Shown here: piece after piece, positions 53,656 through 63,114 of the stretch
Layout: each line of letters begins with the position of its first letter
Numbering within the stretch: position 1 is the first letter of the stretch
Source: Roseomonas aeriglobus
Lineage (GTDB): Bacteria > Pseudomonadota > Alphaproteobacteria > Sphingomonadales > Sphingomonadaceae
Length of the DNA: 64,000 nucleotides
Reading direction: 5' to 3'
NCBI GenBank assembly: GCA_016937575.1
Contig: JAFHKN010000002.1
Span: 2,046,001-2,110,000, forward strand
Program-made: the position numbers and the translations under genes
Notes under the pieces: generated by a model
Database searches by the model: none
The model's input: the letters and a program-made list of their open reading frames with translations, nothing else
Told to the model about the DNA's origin: nothing

Positions 53656-55245
53656 ATGACCCTCACCCGCCGCGACGCCGTTCTGACCGCTGGTACCGCT
53701 GCTATCGCTGCAGCGCTGCCGGCATCCGCGACGGCGCAGCGGCGGGGGACCGCTCCGGATTGGAAGCGCGGGCTCGACAATCAGCGGGTCGCCGACCTGG
53801 GCGACGGCCGCTTCCTCAACCCGCTGATGGCCGGCGACCATCCCGACCCCACGATCCTGAAGGACGGGGCGGATTACTACATGACCTTCTCGACCTTTGA
53901 TTCCTATCCGGGTCTGGTCATCTGGCATTCGCGCGACCTGCTGAACTGGGTGCCGATCACCGCGGCGCTGACGAAGAACATCGGATCGGTCTGGGCGCCC
54001 GAACTCGCCAAGCATAAGGGCCGCTATTTCCTCTATATCCCGACCAAGAACCCGACGACCAACTGGGTGATCTGGGCCGACGACATCCGGGGGCCGTGGA
54101 GCGAGCCCGTCGACCTGAAGCTGCCCGCGCATATCGACCCCGGCCATGCCGTCGGGGAGGACGGCAGTCGCTGGCTGTTCCTGTCGGGCGGTGACCGGGT
54201 CCGCTTGTCCGACGACGGCCTCTCCCGCGTCGGTGAGCCCGAGCATGTCTACGACCCCTGGCGCTATCCGAACGACTGGGACGTCGAAGGCTTCAGTCCC
54301 GAAGGGCCAAAGGTGCTGCGGCACAAGGGCTGGTTCTACCTGATCCTCGCGGTCGGCGGGACGGCCGGGCCGCCGACCGGCCATATGGTCATCGCCGCAC
54401 GCTCGCGGTCGATCCATGGGCCGTGGGAGAATTGCCCGCACAACCCGATCGTCCGCACGACCGACCCGGCCGAGAAATGGTGGTCACGCGGCCATGCGAC
54501 GCTGGTCGAGGGGCCGGCGGGCGACTGGTGGAGCGTCTATCACGGGTACGAGAACGGCTATTGGACGCTCGGGCGCCAGACCCTGCTCGATCCGGTCGAA
54601 TGGACCGCGGACGGCTGGTTCCGGATGACGGGCGGCGACCTGTCCCGCCCCCTTGCCGCGCCCAAGGGTGGCCGAAAAGTCGGTCCGCACGGCCAGGCGC
54701 TGAGCGACGACTTCCGTGACCTGGCGATCGGCAGCAAATGGAATTTCTTCAAACCTGCCGCGGACGAACGCACCCGCGCGCGGGTCGAGAACGGTGCGCT
54801 GGTGCTGGCGGCACGCGGTGCGGCGCCGTCGTCGTCCTCTCCGCTCCTGCTGATCGCGGGAGACCAGGCCTATCAGTTCGAATGCGATATCGAAATCGCG
54901 CCGGGTGGCACCGCCGGGCTGATCCTGTTCTACGACGAGAAGCTCTATTGCGGGCTGGGCTTCGACGAGAAACGCTTCGTCACGCACCAGTACGGCATCG
55001 AACGCGGCCGCCCCGCCAACCCGCATGGCCGCCGGATGCGGATGCGGGTGACCAACAACCGGCATATCGTCAGCTTCCACACGTCCAGCGACGACGGACG
55101 GACTTGGACGCGGTTCGACCGGGGCATGGAAGTGTCGGGCTACCACCACAACGTTCGCGGCGGCTTCCTGATGTTGCGCCCGGGGCTGTATTCGGCCGGT
55201 CAGGGCGAAGCGAAGTTCCGCGATTTCCGGTTTCGGGCGCTGTAG
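53656..55245 (+). CDS. GH43 family glycosidase with C-terminal beta-sandwich, Tat-exported
   Basis: A 529-residue five-bladed beta-propeller hydrolase (xylosidase or arabinofuranosidase type). The Tat signal is MTLTRRDAVLTAG, cleaved near ATA-QRR. Expected GH43 catalytic residues are present: base Asp64 in GDHPDP, pKa-modulating Asp161 in HIDPGHA and acid Glu216 in FSPEGPKV. Residues about 365-529 form a concanavalin-like module (FECDIEIAPGGTAGLILFYD) as in beta-xylosidase C-terminal domains. The ATG 53656 begins the Tat signal; the longer frame overlaps the TBDT. Co-transcribed with the TBDT. Confidence 0.92.
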   Translation: MTLTRRDAVLTAGTAAIAAALPASATAQRRGTAPDWKRGLDNQRVADLGDGRFLNPLMAGDHPDPTILKDGADYYMTFSTFDSYPGLVIWHSRDLLNWVPITAALTKNIGSVWAPELAKHKGRYFLYIPTKNPTTNWVIWADDIRGPWSEPVDLKLPAHIDPGHAVGEDGSRWLFLSGGDRVRLSDDGLSRVGEPEHVYDPWRYPNDWDVEGFSPEGPKVLRHKGWFYLILAVGGTAGPPTGHMVIAARSRSIHGPWENCPHNPIVRTTDPAEKWWSRGHATLVEGPAGDWWSVYHGYENGYWTLGRQTLLDPVEWTADGWFRMTGGDLSRPLAAPKGGRKVGPHGQALSDDFRDLAIGSKWNFFKPAADERTRARVENGALVLAARGAAPSSSSPLLLIAGDQAYQFECDIEIAPGGTAGLILFYDEKLYCGLGFDEKRFVTHQYGIERGRPANPHGRRMRMRVTNNRHIVSFHTSSDDGRTWTRFDRGMEVSGYHHNVRGGFLMLRPGLYSAGQGEAKFRDFRFRAL

Positions 55246-55270
55246 AGTTAGAGCGCTACGTTTGAAGCAA

Positions 55271-55369
55271 GCCCCTCCCCTTCAGGGGAGGGGTTGGGGT
55301 GGGGCGGTGCCGCAGGCTAATCGCTCGCGGATAGGCCCACCCCCAACCCCTCCCCTGAAGGGGAGGGGT
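55271..55369. repeat. CCCCTCCCCTTCAGGGG long palindrome, copy 2
   Basis: A 99-bp element with perfect arms (left begins CCCCTCCCCTTCAGGGGAGG, right ends CCTCCCCTGAAGGGGAGGGG) extended inward by TTGGGGTGGG/CCCACCCCCAA. Related to the element at 62991. It lies in the 344-bp gap after the GH43 gene. Confidence 0.85.
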
Positions 55370-55470
55370 GAAAATGTCCCGCCTGCACAGGAGCACCAGG
55401 CCAGTTGCAATGTTGGAATTCATTTGCTTCGACGAGGAAGCCGCTCAAACGGCCACCGCTCCTTGAACCC

Positions 55471-55575
55471 GTGAAGCCGTCACCCACGCCGGAAGGCGCG
55501 AGCGCTCGTCCAAAAGTGACAAAGGTGACAAAAGTGACGAAGGCTGACGAATTGACCGCAGTATCGCAACTTTAG
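55471..55575 (+). CDS. Short ORF with KVT repeats, partner of 62799-62936
   Basis: A possible 34-residue ORF from GTG 55471 ending in [20 protein letters not shown] before a TAG. Its last third (55511-55572) is duplicated in inverted orientation at 62846-62899 with the same reading frame. No ribosome site stands out, so it may be a remnant of a longer gene. The rest of the 55246-55589 gap holds only the palindromic repeat at 55271. Confidence 0.25.
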   Translation: MKPSPTPEGASARPKVTKVTKVTKADELTAVSQL

Positions 55576-55589
55576 CGAGGGCAAAGGCC

Positions 55590-57239
55590 TCAGTGCGCCG
55601 AGGCTCCCGCCGCACCGATTCCCGTCTCCTGCCGCACCTGTTGCGCCGCGAACCCGTCGCGGTCCACCGCCGCCCGGCCGCTACGATCGGTCACCGACAC
55701 CAGCCAGATGACGAAGAACGCCACCGGCATCGAGAAGATTGCCGGTGAGCCATAGGGGAAGATCGCCTCCGGATAGCCGAGCACCTTCACCCACACCGCC
55801 GGCGACAGCACCGTCAGCACGAACGCCAGCACCACGCCGCTCAGGCCGCCCGCGACCACGCCACGGGTCGTACAGCCGCTCCACAGCAGCGACAGCAGCA
55901 GCACCGGGAAATTGCCCGACGCCGCCAGCGCGAACGCCAGGCTGACCATGAAGGCGACGTTCTGTTTCTCAAACGCGATGCCCAACGCAATGGCGACCGC
56001 GGCGAGCACGAGCACGGTGATCCGCGACACGCGCAGCTCGGATGCCGTATCGGCAGCGCCGCGCTTGAACACGCTGGCATAAAGGTCGTGACTCACCGCC
56101 GACGCGCCCGACAGGGTCAGCCCGGCAACGACCGCCAGGATCGTCGCGAAGGCGACCGCGGAGATGAAGCCGAGGAACAGATTGCCGCCGACCGCCTGCG
56201 CCAGATGGATCGCCGCCATGTTGGTGCCCCCGCGCAGGGCGCCGTCTGCGTCCAGGAAGCCGGGATCGGTCGCGACCAGCACGATCGCACCGAACCCGAT
56301 GATGAAGGTCAGGCAGTAGAAATAGCCGATCCACCCCGTCGCCCACAGCACCGAGGTCCGCGCTGCCTTGGCATCTGGCACGGTGAAGAAGCGCATCAGG
56401 ATATGCGGCAGGCCGGCTGTGCCGAACATCAGCGCCATGCCGAGCGAAATTGCGCTGATCGGATCCTTGATGAACCCGCCCGGCCCCATGATCGCCGACG
56501 TGCCCTTCACTTCGACCGCGCGGGCGAACAGGGCCTCTGGTGAAAAGTTGAAGCGCCACAGCACGGCGATGGCGATGAAGCTCGCCGCGCCCAGCAACAG
56601 CGCGGCCTTCACGATCTGGACCCAGGTCGTCGCGGTCATGCCGCCGAACAGGACGTAACAGGTCATCAGCACGCCGACGATGCCGACCGCGTAAGGATAG
56701 GGCAGGCCGAACAGCAGTTTGATCAGCTGCCCGGCCCCGACCATCTGCGCGATCAGGTAGAACAGCACGACCGCCAGCGTCGAGATCGCAGCGAAGGTCC
56801 GGACCGGCGTCTGCGCGAAGCGGAAAGAGGCGACGTCGGCGAAGGTGAAGCGGCCCAGGTTCCGCAGCCGCTCCGCCATCAGGAACAGCAGGATCGGCCA
56901 GCCGACCAGAAAGCCGATCGAATAGATGAGGCCGTCATAGCCATCCGTATAGATCTGCGCCGAAATGCCCAGGAACGAGGCCGCCGACATATAGTCGCCC
57001 GCGATCGCCAGGCCGTTCTGGAACCCGGTGATCCCGCCGCCGGCGGTGTAGAAATCGGCTGCCGTCTTGGTCCTGCCGGCCGCCCAGCGGGTGATGCCCA
57101 GCGTCGCGACCACGAAGGCGCCGAACATCGCGATCGCGGTCCGGTTGGTCGCCTGCTGCACGGCCGGGGCGACGGCGTGGGCCGACGCCGCGGTGGCCGC
57201 GCAGATCAACGCGGCGGCGATCAGCCAGCGCGGGCTCAT
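55590..57239 (-). CDS. actP: ActP, cation/acetate symporter
   Basis: A 549-residue sodium:solute symporter with a cleavable leader (AATAASAHA) and about thirteen membrane segments. [20 protein letters not shown], the family region [20 protein letters not shown] and [19 protein letters not shown] are characteristic of acetate permeases. It takes up acetate and other short carboxylates. The preceding gene encodes the DUF485 partner usually found with actP, with a 4-bp overlap (57236-57239). Confidence 0.95.
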   Translation of the reverse strand: MSPRWLIAAALICAATAASAHAVAPAVQQATNRTAIAMFGAFVVATLGITRWAAGRTKTAADFYTAGGGITGFQNGLAIAGDYMSAASFLGISAQIYTDGYDGLIYSIGFLVGWPILLFLMAERLRNLGRFTFADVASFRFAQTPVRTFAAISTLAVVLFYLIAQMVGAGQLIKLLFGLPYPYAVGIVGVLMTCYVLFGGMTATTWVQIVKAALLLGAASFIAIAVLWRFNFSPEALFARAVEVKGTSAIMGPGGFIKDPISAISLGMALMFGTAGLPHILMRFFTVPDAKAARTSVLWATGWIGYFYCLTFIIGFGAIVLVATDPGFLDADGALRGGTNMAAIHLAQAVGGNLFLGFISAVAFATILAVVAGLTLSGASAVSHDLYASVFKRGAADTASELRVSRITVLVLAAVAIALGIAFEKQNVAFMVSLAFALAASGNFPVLLLSLLWSGCTTRGVVAGGLSGVVLAFVLTVLSPAVWVKVLGYPEAIFPYGSPAIFSMPVAFFVIWLVSVTDRSGRAAVDRDGFAAQQVRQETGIGAAGASAH

Positions 57240-57538
57240 GCGTCATGCTCCGCACGGATGGCCGCCAGGTCCGCATCGAACTCGCCATTGGCGCGACGAA
57301 CATACAGGCCGGTCAGTACGATCGACAGAATGATGAGGCCGAGTCCGACAGGAATGCCGATCGACGTCGCCCCGCCCGACAGCGACGCGCCAAGCAGCGG
57401 CTTGTCGAAGGCGACGAGCCCGATGAACCCGAAATAGGCGATCAGGATGACGATGGTCAGGACCGTCGCAAACCGTCCCCGCCGCTTCAACAGCGCGCGA
57501 TACCGCGGATCGCGAACGATCGCTTCGTGACTGGCCAT
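57236..57538 (-). CDS. DUF485 small membrane protein (YjcH-like)
   Basis: A 100-residue inner-membrane protein with two hydrophobic helices (about 25-45 and 62-82) and the family N-terminus [20 protein letters not shown]485 proteins accompany actP and are thought to assist the symporter. The ATG at 57538 follows AAGGAGGGG; an upstream start would sit before that ribosome site. The stop overlaps actP. Confidence 0.92.
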   Translation of the reverse strand: MASHEAIVRDPRYRALLKRRGRFATVLTIVILIAYFGFIGLVAFDKPLLGASLSGGATSIGIPVGLGLIILSIVLTGLYVRRANGEFDADLAAIRAEHDA

Positions 57539-57621
57539 CCAACACCCCTCCTTTTTGTCCGACAATACTTAAGGTCGGCGCGGAGGGAAGTGATTTTACG
57601 TCGAAAGGCGTCGGCGGTCCG

Positions 57622-58041
57622 TCAGACGGCGCGGCGTCCGAAACCGGCGGCCGGGCGGCGCTCGACGAGCGGGCTCGTTTCGCGTTCGAGCAGGCTCAGC
57701 GTTTCCTCGAACAAGGCTCGAAGGCCGGCCACATGCTCCAACGCCTCCTGCGGCGTGTCGTGGGTTTCGACACAGTCGCGGGCGATCGTCTCGATCGCCT
57801 CGGCGCGGACGGACAATAGCTCGGCGCCGAACTGCGCCGATTCGCCCTTCAGCGTGTGCGCCGGAATGACCATTGCGGCCGCATTGCCGGCGCGCATTGC
57901 GGCTTCGATCGCCGCGACCGACTTCTCACCATCCTCGCGGAAATAACCGAGAATGCGCACGAAATTCGCACCGAGTTCGACCCGCGCCGCCGCGAGCGCC
58001 CGCCAGTCGATCACCGCTGCTTCAGGAATTCCGGTCACCAT
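57622..58041 (-). CDS. Hpt-domain phosphotransfer protein
   Basis: A 139-residue single-domain protein with the histidine phosphotransfer motif AHTLKGESAQFGA near residues 61-73, the His being the phosphoacceptor, in a four-helix bundle. Such orphan Hpt proteins shuttle phosphoryl groups between hybrid kinases and regulators. No kinase or regulator is adjacent, so the partner is unknown. The C-terminal tail is Arg-rich (ERRPAAGFGRRAV). Confidence 0.87.
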   Translation of the reverse strand: MVTGIPEAAVIDWRALAAARVELGANFVRILGYFREDGEKSVAAIEAAMRAGNAAAMVIPAHTLKGESAQFGAELLSVRAEAIETIARDCVETHDTPQEALEHVAGLRALFEETLSLLERETSPLVERRPAAGFGRRAV

Positions 58042-58117
58042 ATGCCCACTCCGCGGTGCGCCATTGCACCGGTCCTTTCCGCCGTTTTAGGGGGTGGGAG
58101 TAAACAGCTCGTTGATT

Positions 58118-58318
58118 TCAAGAGGGTTGCACAAAACGAAATCGATCGGTGGCTAGCGTTTCGACCGACCAGCCCGCCGCCGAGGCGACCGCGGCGAGCT
58201 CGCGCGGCGCGATCGGATCGTCGGCCAGCACCTCCACCGCACCCTCCGCTGTCCGCAACGCCTTCGCCAGCCGCAACGCCGGCCAGGGACAGCGCATGTC
58301 CCGCGCGTCGATCACCAC
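58118..58318 (-). CDS. TusA/SirA-like sulfur-carrier protein
   Basis: A 66-residue protein of the TusA fold with the sulfur-relay motif CPxP in DMRCPWPALRL near residues 10-13, followed by EVLADDPIAPRELAAV. TusA-like proteins carry persulfide sulfur for tRNA thiolation or molybdenum-cofactor enzymes. The start is GTG 58318 (or GTG 58315), 8 bp after the der stop; it is slightly shorter than E. coli TusA. Co-transcribed with der. Confidence 0.83.
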   Translation of the reverse strand: MVIDARDMRCPWPALRLAKALRTAEGAVEVLADDPIAPRELAAVASAAGWSVETLATDRFRFVQPS

Positions 58319-58326
58319 CGCGCCGG

Positions 58327-59694
58327 TCAGTCCTTGCTGTGATCGAACGGGTTCTTCGGCGCGCGCATCGTCAGGCGCACCGGCACCGCGCCGAAGTCGA
58401 ATTCCTTGCGCAGCCCGTTGACGAGGTAGCGACGATAGCTTTCCGGCAGCTGGTCGACCCGGGTGCCGAACAATACGAAGCTGGGCGGGCGGGTCTTCAC
58501 CTGCGTGACGTAGCGCGCCTTGATCCGCTTGCCGCCAGGCGCCGGCGGCGGGTTGGCTTCGATCGCGCGTTCGAACCACCGGTTGAGCTGGCCGGTCGAC
58601 ACGCGGCGCGACCAGGCCTCGCGCGTCTCGAATGCGACTTTCAGCAGCACGTCGATGCCCTTGCCGGTCGCGCCCGACACGGTCAGCACGGGCACGCCCT
58701 TCACCTGCGCCAGTCCTTCGTCGAGTGCGGCCTTGATCCCGTTGAACAGGCTGGAGGCGTTTTCGGCCACGTCCCATTTGTTCAGCGCGATCACCAGCGC
58801 GCGGCCCTCCTGCAGCGCACGGTCGGCGATCTTCAGATCCTGGACTTCCAACCCGCGCGTGGCGTCGATCATCAGCACGACGACTTCGGCGAAATCGACG
58901 GCCCGCAGCGCATCCATTACCGACAGCTTCTCGAGCTTTTCCTGCACCCGCGCCTTCTTGCGCATGCCGGCGGTGTCGATCAGGCGCACGGCGCGGGGCC
59001 CGTCGGGGCCGTGCCAGGTCCAGTCGATCGCGATCGAATCGCGTGTGATGCCGGCTTCCGGCCCGGTGATCAGGCGATCCTGCCCCAGGATCCGGTTGAT
59101 GAGCGTCGATTTGCCCGCATTGGGGCGGCCGACGATCGCCAGCTTCAACGGTGCGTCGGGCGATTCGGGATCCTCCTCCGCGACCTCGTCCTCATCGCGC
59201 TCGACGTGCGGGCGCAGCGCCTCGAACAGCTCGACGATGCCTTCACCATGTTCGGCCGACAGCTGGACCGGTTCGCCGAAGCCCAGCGCCATCGCCTCGA
59301 TCACCCCGGTTTCACCTGCGCGCCCTTCGGCCTTGTTGGCGACCAGCACGATCGGCGTGTCGGTGCCGCGCAGCCAGCGGGCGATTTCCTCGTCGAGCGG
59401 CACGACGCCGGCGCGAGCGTCGACCATGAACAGCGCGACGTCGGCATCCTCGACCGCCGCTTCGGTCTGGACGCGCATCCGGCCCGGCAACGTCGCGACG
59501 TCCTTGTCCTCGAAGCCTGCCGTGTCGACGATGCGGAAATCCATGCCGAGCAGGGTCGCGTCGCCTTCGCGCCGGTCGCGGGTGACGCCGGGCTGATCAT
59601 CCACCAGCGCCAGCCGCTTGCCGACCAGGCGGTTGAACAGCGTCGATTTGCCGACATTGGGACGCCCGATGATGGCGACGGTGGGAAGGGGCAT
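58327..59694 (-). CDS. der: Der (EngA), ribosome-assembly GTPase
   Basis: A 455-residue essential GTPase for 50S subunit maturation. Two tandem G domains: P-loops GRPNVGKST near 10-18 and GRPNAGKST near 189-197, with NKAEG and NKWDV as G4 motifs, and a C-terminal KH-like domain (RWFERAIEANPPPAPGGKRI). Full length. Followed by the TusA-like gene; downstream of bamB on the same strand across a 127-bp gap. Confidence 0.97.
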   Translation of the reverse strand: MPLPTVAIIGRPNVGKSTLFNRLVGKRLALVDDQPGVTRDRREGDATLLGMDFRIVDTAGFEDKDVATLPGRMRVQTEAAVEDADVALFMVDARAGVVPLDEEIARWLRGTDTPIVLVANKAEGRAGETGVIEAMALGFGEPVQLSAEHGEGIVELFEALRPHVERDEDEVAEEDPESPDAPLKLAIVGRPNAGKSTLINRILGQDRLITGPEAGITRDSIAIDWTWHGPDGPRAVRLIDTAGMRKKARVQEKLEKLSVMDALRAVDFAEVVVLMIDATRGLEVQDLKIADRALQEGRALVIALNKWDVAENASSLFNGIKAALDEGLAQVKGVPVLTVSGATGKGIDVLLKVAFETREAWSRRVSTGQLNRWFERAIEANPPPAPGGKRIKARYVTQVKTRPPSFVLFGTRVDQLPESYRRYLVNGLRKEFDFGAVPVRLTMRAPKNPFDHSKD

Positions 59695-59821
59695 GGGTTT
59701 CTAGCAATCCGACAACGGGTACGTGCGCACCCTTAACACCGTTCGGCCCGAACGGAAAAATGGCAGAACCCCGATCGCTTTCGCAACCGGGGTCCGCATA
59801 GAAGAACCGGGAGGTCGAAGA

Positions 59822-61153
59822 TCACCGATAGGCGACCAGCGTCCCTTCTTCCGACAACAGATACAGCGTCTGGTTGGCGACGATCGGCGACAGGCTAAAG
59901 ACTGCCTTTTTCGCCGACAGGGTCGTCTGCACGGTGCCATCGGTGACCGATGCGGCGACGATCTCACCCAGCGAGTTCGCCAGCCAGAGCTTGTTGCCAG
60001 CGAGCACCGGCCCCACCCAGGACACCGGGTCCTTCTGCGTCTTCTTCTTTTCGACGCGATATTTGCGCAACTGGCTGATCCAGCGGATCTTGCCCGACGC
60101 GCGCGCCAGACAGATCAGCCGGGCATCGTCGGTGACGACGAAGATCCATTCGCCCGACACCCACGGCGTCGCGATGCCGGCGAGATTCTGTTCCCACAGC
60201 CGCTGACCGCTCAGCACATCGAGCGCGACCATACGGCCGCCCTGGCCGATCGCGTAGATCTTGCCCTGGTCGATTACCGGTTCGGCGTCGATGTCCGACA
60301 GCGCCGACACGCTGGTCGACATGCTCGAGCGCGACAGGGCATCGGCCCACAAAGTCCGGCCATTCTCGTAGCGATAGGCGTTGAGCTCTCCGCTCGAGAA
60401 GCCTGCGACGACGGTGCCCTGCGCCGCGGCCGGTGCGGCCACGCCGAATACGCCCTGCGATTCGAGGCTTCCCGACGACGTCCAGGCGATCTTGCCGTCC
60501 GACTGGTTCAGCGCGAACAGCTGGTTGTCCTGGCTGAGCACGTACACCTGATCGTTGGCGAGCGTGGGCGCTCCGCGCAGGGGACCGCCCGGCTTCGCGC
60601 GCCACAGTTCGGCGCCGGTGTTCGCGTCGAACGCGACGACATCGCCCAGGCCGTTGGTGGCAAAGGCCTTGCCGCCCTCGACGCTGACGCCGCCGCCGAA
60701 GCGCGCCTTGGTATTTTCCTCGCCCTTCACGGTCTGCGCGGTCCACAGCGTCGCGCCGGTGTCGGCGGTATAGGCGTGGACGGCACCGGCGGTGTCGGTG
60801 ACATAGAGCTTGCCGCCCTCGACAACCGGGGCGGCGGCCAGGCGCGTGCGCTTGTCGCCGCCGGGGATCTCGATCGACCAGGCGCGCGACGGCGTTTCGG
60901 CCAGTGCGACATGCCCCATCGCCTTGGCGGCATTGCCACCCGGCTGGGTCCAGGCGTCGTTGGCGACCGCCAGCGGCACGACGACCTCGATGTTCGCGAT
61001 GGTCCGATCGATGTCGATCGAATTCTCGGTCATCAGGATCGGCACGCGATCGCCGAGCACCGGCGTCTTCTTCGCCGAGCCCTTGAAGATGCCGCAGCCA
61101 CCCAGGCTGACGATCAGCGCGATCGCCGCGGTGGTCTTAACGTACGACTTCAT
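59822..61153 (-). CDS. bamB: BamB, outer-membrane protein assembly lipoprotein
   Basis: A 443-residue eight-bladed PQQ-type beta-propeller, the scaffold component of the BAM complex. The lipobox is SLGGC with Cys20, giving anchoring in the outer membrane's inner leaflet. Propeller repeats read like GKLYVTDTAGAVHAYTADTG and NTGAELWRAKPGGP. The ATG overlaps the stop of the YfgM-like gene as ATGA, the same pairing as in E. coli yfgM-bamB-der; der also follows here. Confidence 0.95.
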   Translation of the reverse strand: MKSYVKTTAAIALIVSLGGCGIFKGSAKKTPVLGDRVPILMTENSIDIDRTIANIEVVVPLAVANDAWTQPGGNAAKAMGHVALAETPSRAWSIEIPGGDKRTRLAAAPVVEGGKLYVTDTAGAVHAYTADTGATLWTAQTVKGEENTKARFGGGVSVEGGKAFATNGLGDVVAFDANTGAELWRAKPGGPLRGAPTLANDQVYVLSQDNQLFALNQSDGKIAWTSSGSLESQGVFGVAAPAAAQGTVVAGFSSGELNAYRYENGRTLWADALSRSSMSTSVSALSDIDAEPVIDQGKIYAIGQGGRMVALDVLSGQRLWEQNLAGIATPWVSGEWIFVVTDDARLICLARASGKIRWISQLRKYRVEKKKTQKDPVSWVGPVLAGNKLWLANSLGEIVAASVTDGTVQTTLSAKKAVFSLSPIVANQTLYLLSEEGTLVAYR

Positions 61154-61851
61154 CCTGCCTTCTTTTCCTCAGCTTGGTCGACGGCATCGACACCCAGAAC
61201 ACCCGCCATCTGAACCGCGCGTTGACGGATCGAGGCAGGGACATTTTCATCGCGCGCGATTTCGCCGAACATTCGGCCGGCCAGGTCGCGGCGGTTCATC
61301 CGCAGATGCGCCACAGCGGTCATCTCGCCCGCCGAGCCGTAATAGGGATTGCCCTTCACCGCCAGCGGGCGAAGCCGGTCGATCACGACCTGCGGCTGCA
61401 GCGTATCATATTCGGCCAGCGTCTGGCGGACGAGCGCCAGATTACGCAGTGGTTCGGCGTTGCCGCTGTCTCCGGCGACTTCCGCGAACAGCTTCGCCGC
61501 GGTCTTCAGGTCGTCCTTCTGCAGCGCGATGTCGGCCTGGGTGAACTTGGCGAGCGCAGCATAGCCCTCGGTTCCGTTCTTCGCGAGATCGGCGAGGATC
61601 GGCGCGGCCTTGTCCGGCTGCTGGTTGCCCAGCGCATCCATCGCCTGGTTGAACTTGATGCCCTGTTCGCCGGCGACGTTCTTCTGATGCGACTGCCACC
61701 ACAGCCAGCCGGCCAGCGCCACCAGCGCGGCGACGATCACGGCGACGATGACGATGCCCCAGCGCTTCCACAGCTTGATCGCTTCCTCGCGACGCAGCTC
61801 CTCGTCGACCTCGCGCAGGAAGGCTTCGTTCGATTGCGGGGTCAACGCCAC
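61150..61851 (-). CDS. YfgM-like membrane-anchored TPR protein
   Basis: A 233-residue protein with a cytoplasmic N-terminus (NEAFLREVDEELRREEAIKL), a membrane segment at about 32-52 and a periplasmic tetratricopeptide-like helical domain (about 60-225). YfgM-type proteins associate with the SecYEG/PpiD export chaperones. Its stop overlaps bamB, consistent with a joint role in envelope protein biogenesis. Confidence 0.87.
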   Translation of the reverse strand: MALTPQSNEAFLREVDEELRREEAIKLWKRWGIVIVAVIVAALVALAGWLWWQSHQKNVAGEQGIKFNQAMDALGNQQPDKAAPILADLAKNGTEGYAALAKFTQADIALQKDDLKTAAKLFAEVAGDSGNAEPLRNLALVRQTLAEYDTLQPQVVIDRLRPLAVKGNPYYGSAGEMTAVAHLRMNRRDLAGRMFGEIARDENVPASIRQRAVQMAGVLGVDAVDQAEEKKAG

Positions 61852-61924
61852 GTAAAGTCACTCCAAACGGCAAACTCGCGCGCTGCCTTAGCGGCGATGC
61901 AGGGGAAACGAAAGCGGCGCCTTG

Positions 61925-62785
61925 TCAGGCCTTGGGACGATAGACCTGCCCGTCGCCGGGGAAGCTGCGTGCGCGCACTTCGTTTGCATAGGCGTCGACC
62001 GCGGCGGAAATGCGGCCGGCAATGTCCTCATAAGTCTTCACGAAGCGCGGCGTGCGTTCGAACAGGCCCAGCATGTCCTCGGTCACCAAGACCTGCCCGT
62101 CACACATCGCAGAGGCGCCGATGCCGATGACGGGGCACCCGACCGCGGCGACGATCTCGTTGGCCAGGCTTTCCATCACCCCTTCGACCACGAGGGCGAA
62201 GGCGCCAGCCTCGGCGATGGCCCTGGCATCCGACAGGATCTTTGCCGCCTCCACATCGCTACGCCCGCGCGCGCCATAGCCGCCCAGGGCGTTGACCGCC
62301 TGCGGGGTCAGGCCGACATGGCCGCATACCGGGATCCCGCGCTGCGAAAGGAAAGCGACGGTCGGCGCCATTGCCGCCCCGCCCTCCAACTTCACCGCCG
62401 CCGCGCCGGTTTCCGCCATGATCCGCGCAGCGCTGGCAAACGCCTGCTCGGGCGAGGCTTCGTAGCTGCCGAAGGGCATGTCGATGACGACGACCGAATG
62501 ATAACTACCGCGCACGACCGCGGCGCCATGCGCGCACATCATGTCGAGCGTGACGGACAGCGTCGAGGGCAGACCGTAGATCACCTGCCCCAGGCTGTCC
62601 CCGACCAGCAGCATGTCACAGTGCGGGTCGAGCAGCTGCGCCATCCGCGCGGTGTACGCCGTCAGCATGACGATCGGATCGCCGCCCTTGCGCCCCTGGA
62701 TCGCGGGCACGGTCAGCCGCTTCATCGGCGCGGGCGTGGGGTTCGCGCGGCTGGTCGCGGTGTCGAGGGTGAAGGTCGTGGACAT
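61925..62785 (-). CDS. panB: PanB, ketopantoate hydroxymethyltransferase
   Basis: Adds a hydroxymethyl group from methylenetetrahydrofolate to 2-ketoisovalerate, the first committed step of pantothenate and CoA synthesis. It has 286 residues with [14 protein letters not shown], the metal-site region [20 protein letters not shown], and VKLEGG, all diagnostic. It begins [20 protein letters not shown]. No panC is present; the gene stands alone. Confidence 0.96.
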   Translation of the reverse strand: MSTTFTLDTATSRANPTPAPMKRLTVPAIQGRKGGDPIVMLTAYTARMAQLLDPHCDMLLVGDSLGQVIYGLPSTLSVTLDMMCAHGAAVVRGSYHSVVVIDMPFGSYEASPEQAFASAARIMAETGAAAVKLEGGAAMAPTVAFLSQRGIPVCGHVGLTPQAVNALGGYGARGRSDVEAAKILSDARAIAEAGAFALVVEGVMESLANEIVAAVGCPVIGIGASAMCDGQVLVTEDMLGLFERTPRFVKTYEDIAGRISAAVDAYANEVRARSFPGDGQVYRPKA

Positions 62786-62798
62786 GGTTAAAAGGGGC

Positions 62799-62936
62799 CT
62801 ACGCTTCGGGGTCCGCCGGGTCCAGCGCGGGAAGCGCCGCGGCCAAAAGTTGCGATACCGCGGTCAATTCGTCAGCCTTCGTCACCTTTGTCACTTTTGA
62901 CGATCGGATGCGGTGCGAGGAATCCGTCTGAGCCAT
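62799..62936 (-). CDS. Possible 45-residue ORF ahead of panB
   Basis: From ATG 62936 an ORF runs to 62799, 13 bp before panB. It encodes a Ser/Arg N-terminus, then [17 protein letters not shown] and [16 protein letters not shown]. The middle part is shared with the inverted copy at 55511-55572; differences between copies are synonymous or a 9-bp in-frame gap, so it may be translated. Start and ribosome site are weak. The remainder of the 329-bp gap is a palindromic repeat. Confidence 0.3.
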   Translation of the reverse strand: MAQTDSSHRIRSSKVTKVTKADELTAVSQLLAAALPALDPADPEA

Positions 62937-62990
62937 CCGACAGGGTGAAGCAGATTGCAGCCATGTAGGAAAATGATTTTTTACGCCCAA

Positions 62991-63109
62991 TCCTCCCCTG
63001 CAAGGGGAGGTGGCAGGCCGAAGGCCTGACGGAGGGGTGTCCCGCTATCCGAAGAGCTTTACACCCCTCCGACGCGCTTCGCGGGCCACCTCCCCTTCCA
63101 GGGGAGGAC
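62991..63109. repeat. CCTCCCCTGCAAGGGGAGG long palindrome, copy 3
   Basis: An element of about 119 bp with inverted ends TCCTCCCCTGCAAGGGGAGG and CCTCCCCTTCCAGGGGAGGA, inner GGCAGGCCGAAGGCCTGACG and CGGAGGGGTGT/ACACCCCTCCG. It lies between panB's upstream ORF and the small membrane protein gene. Confidence 0.85.
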
Positions 63110-63114
63110 AAGAC

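Noticed and set aside
52194..53780. 528-residue minus-strand frame opposite the third TBDT and GH43 start
   Set aside because: Shadow frame; composition is Arg/Val/Asp-rich and it spans the junction of two real genes.
59730..59810. Hairpin CCGTTCGGCCCGAACGG in the bamB-der gap as a terminator
   Set aside because: On the transcribed (minus) strand no T tract follows the stem; the A-run lies on the wrong side, so termination of bamB is not supported.
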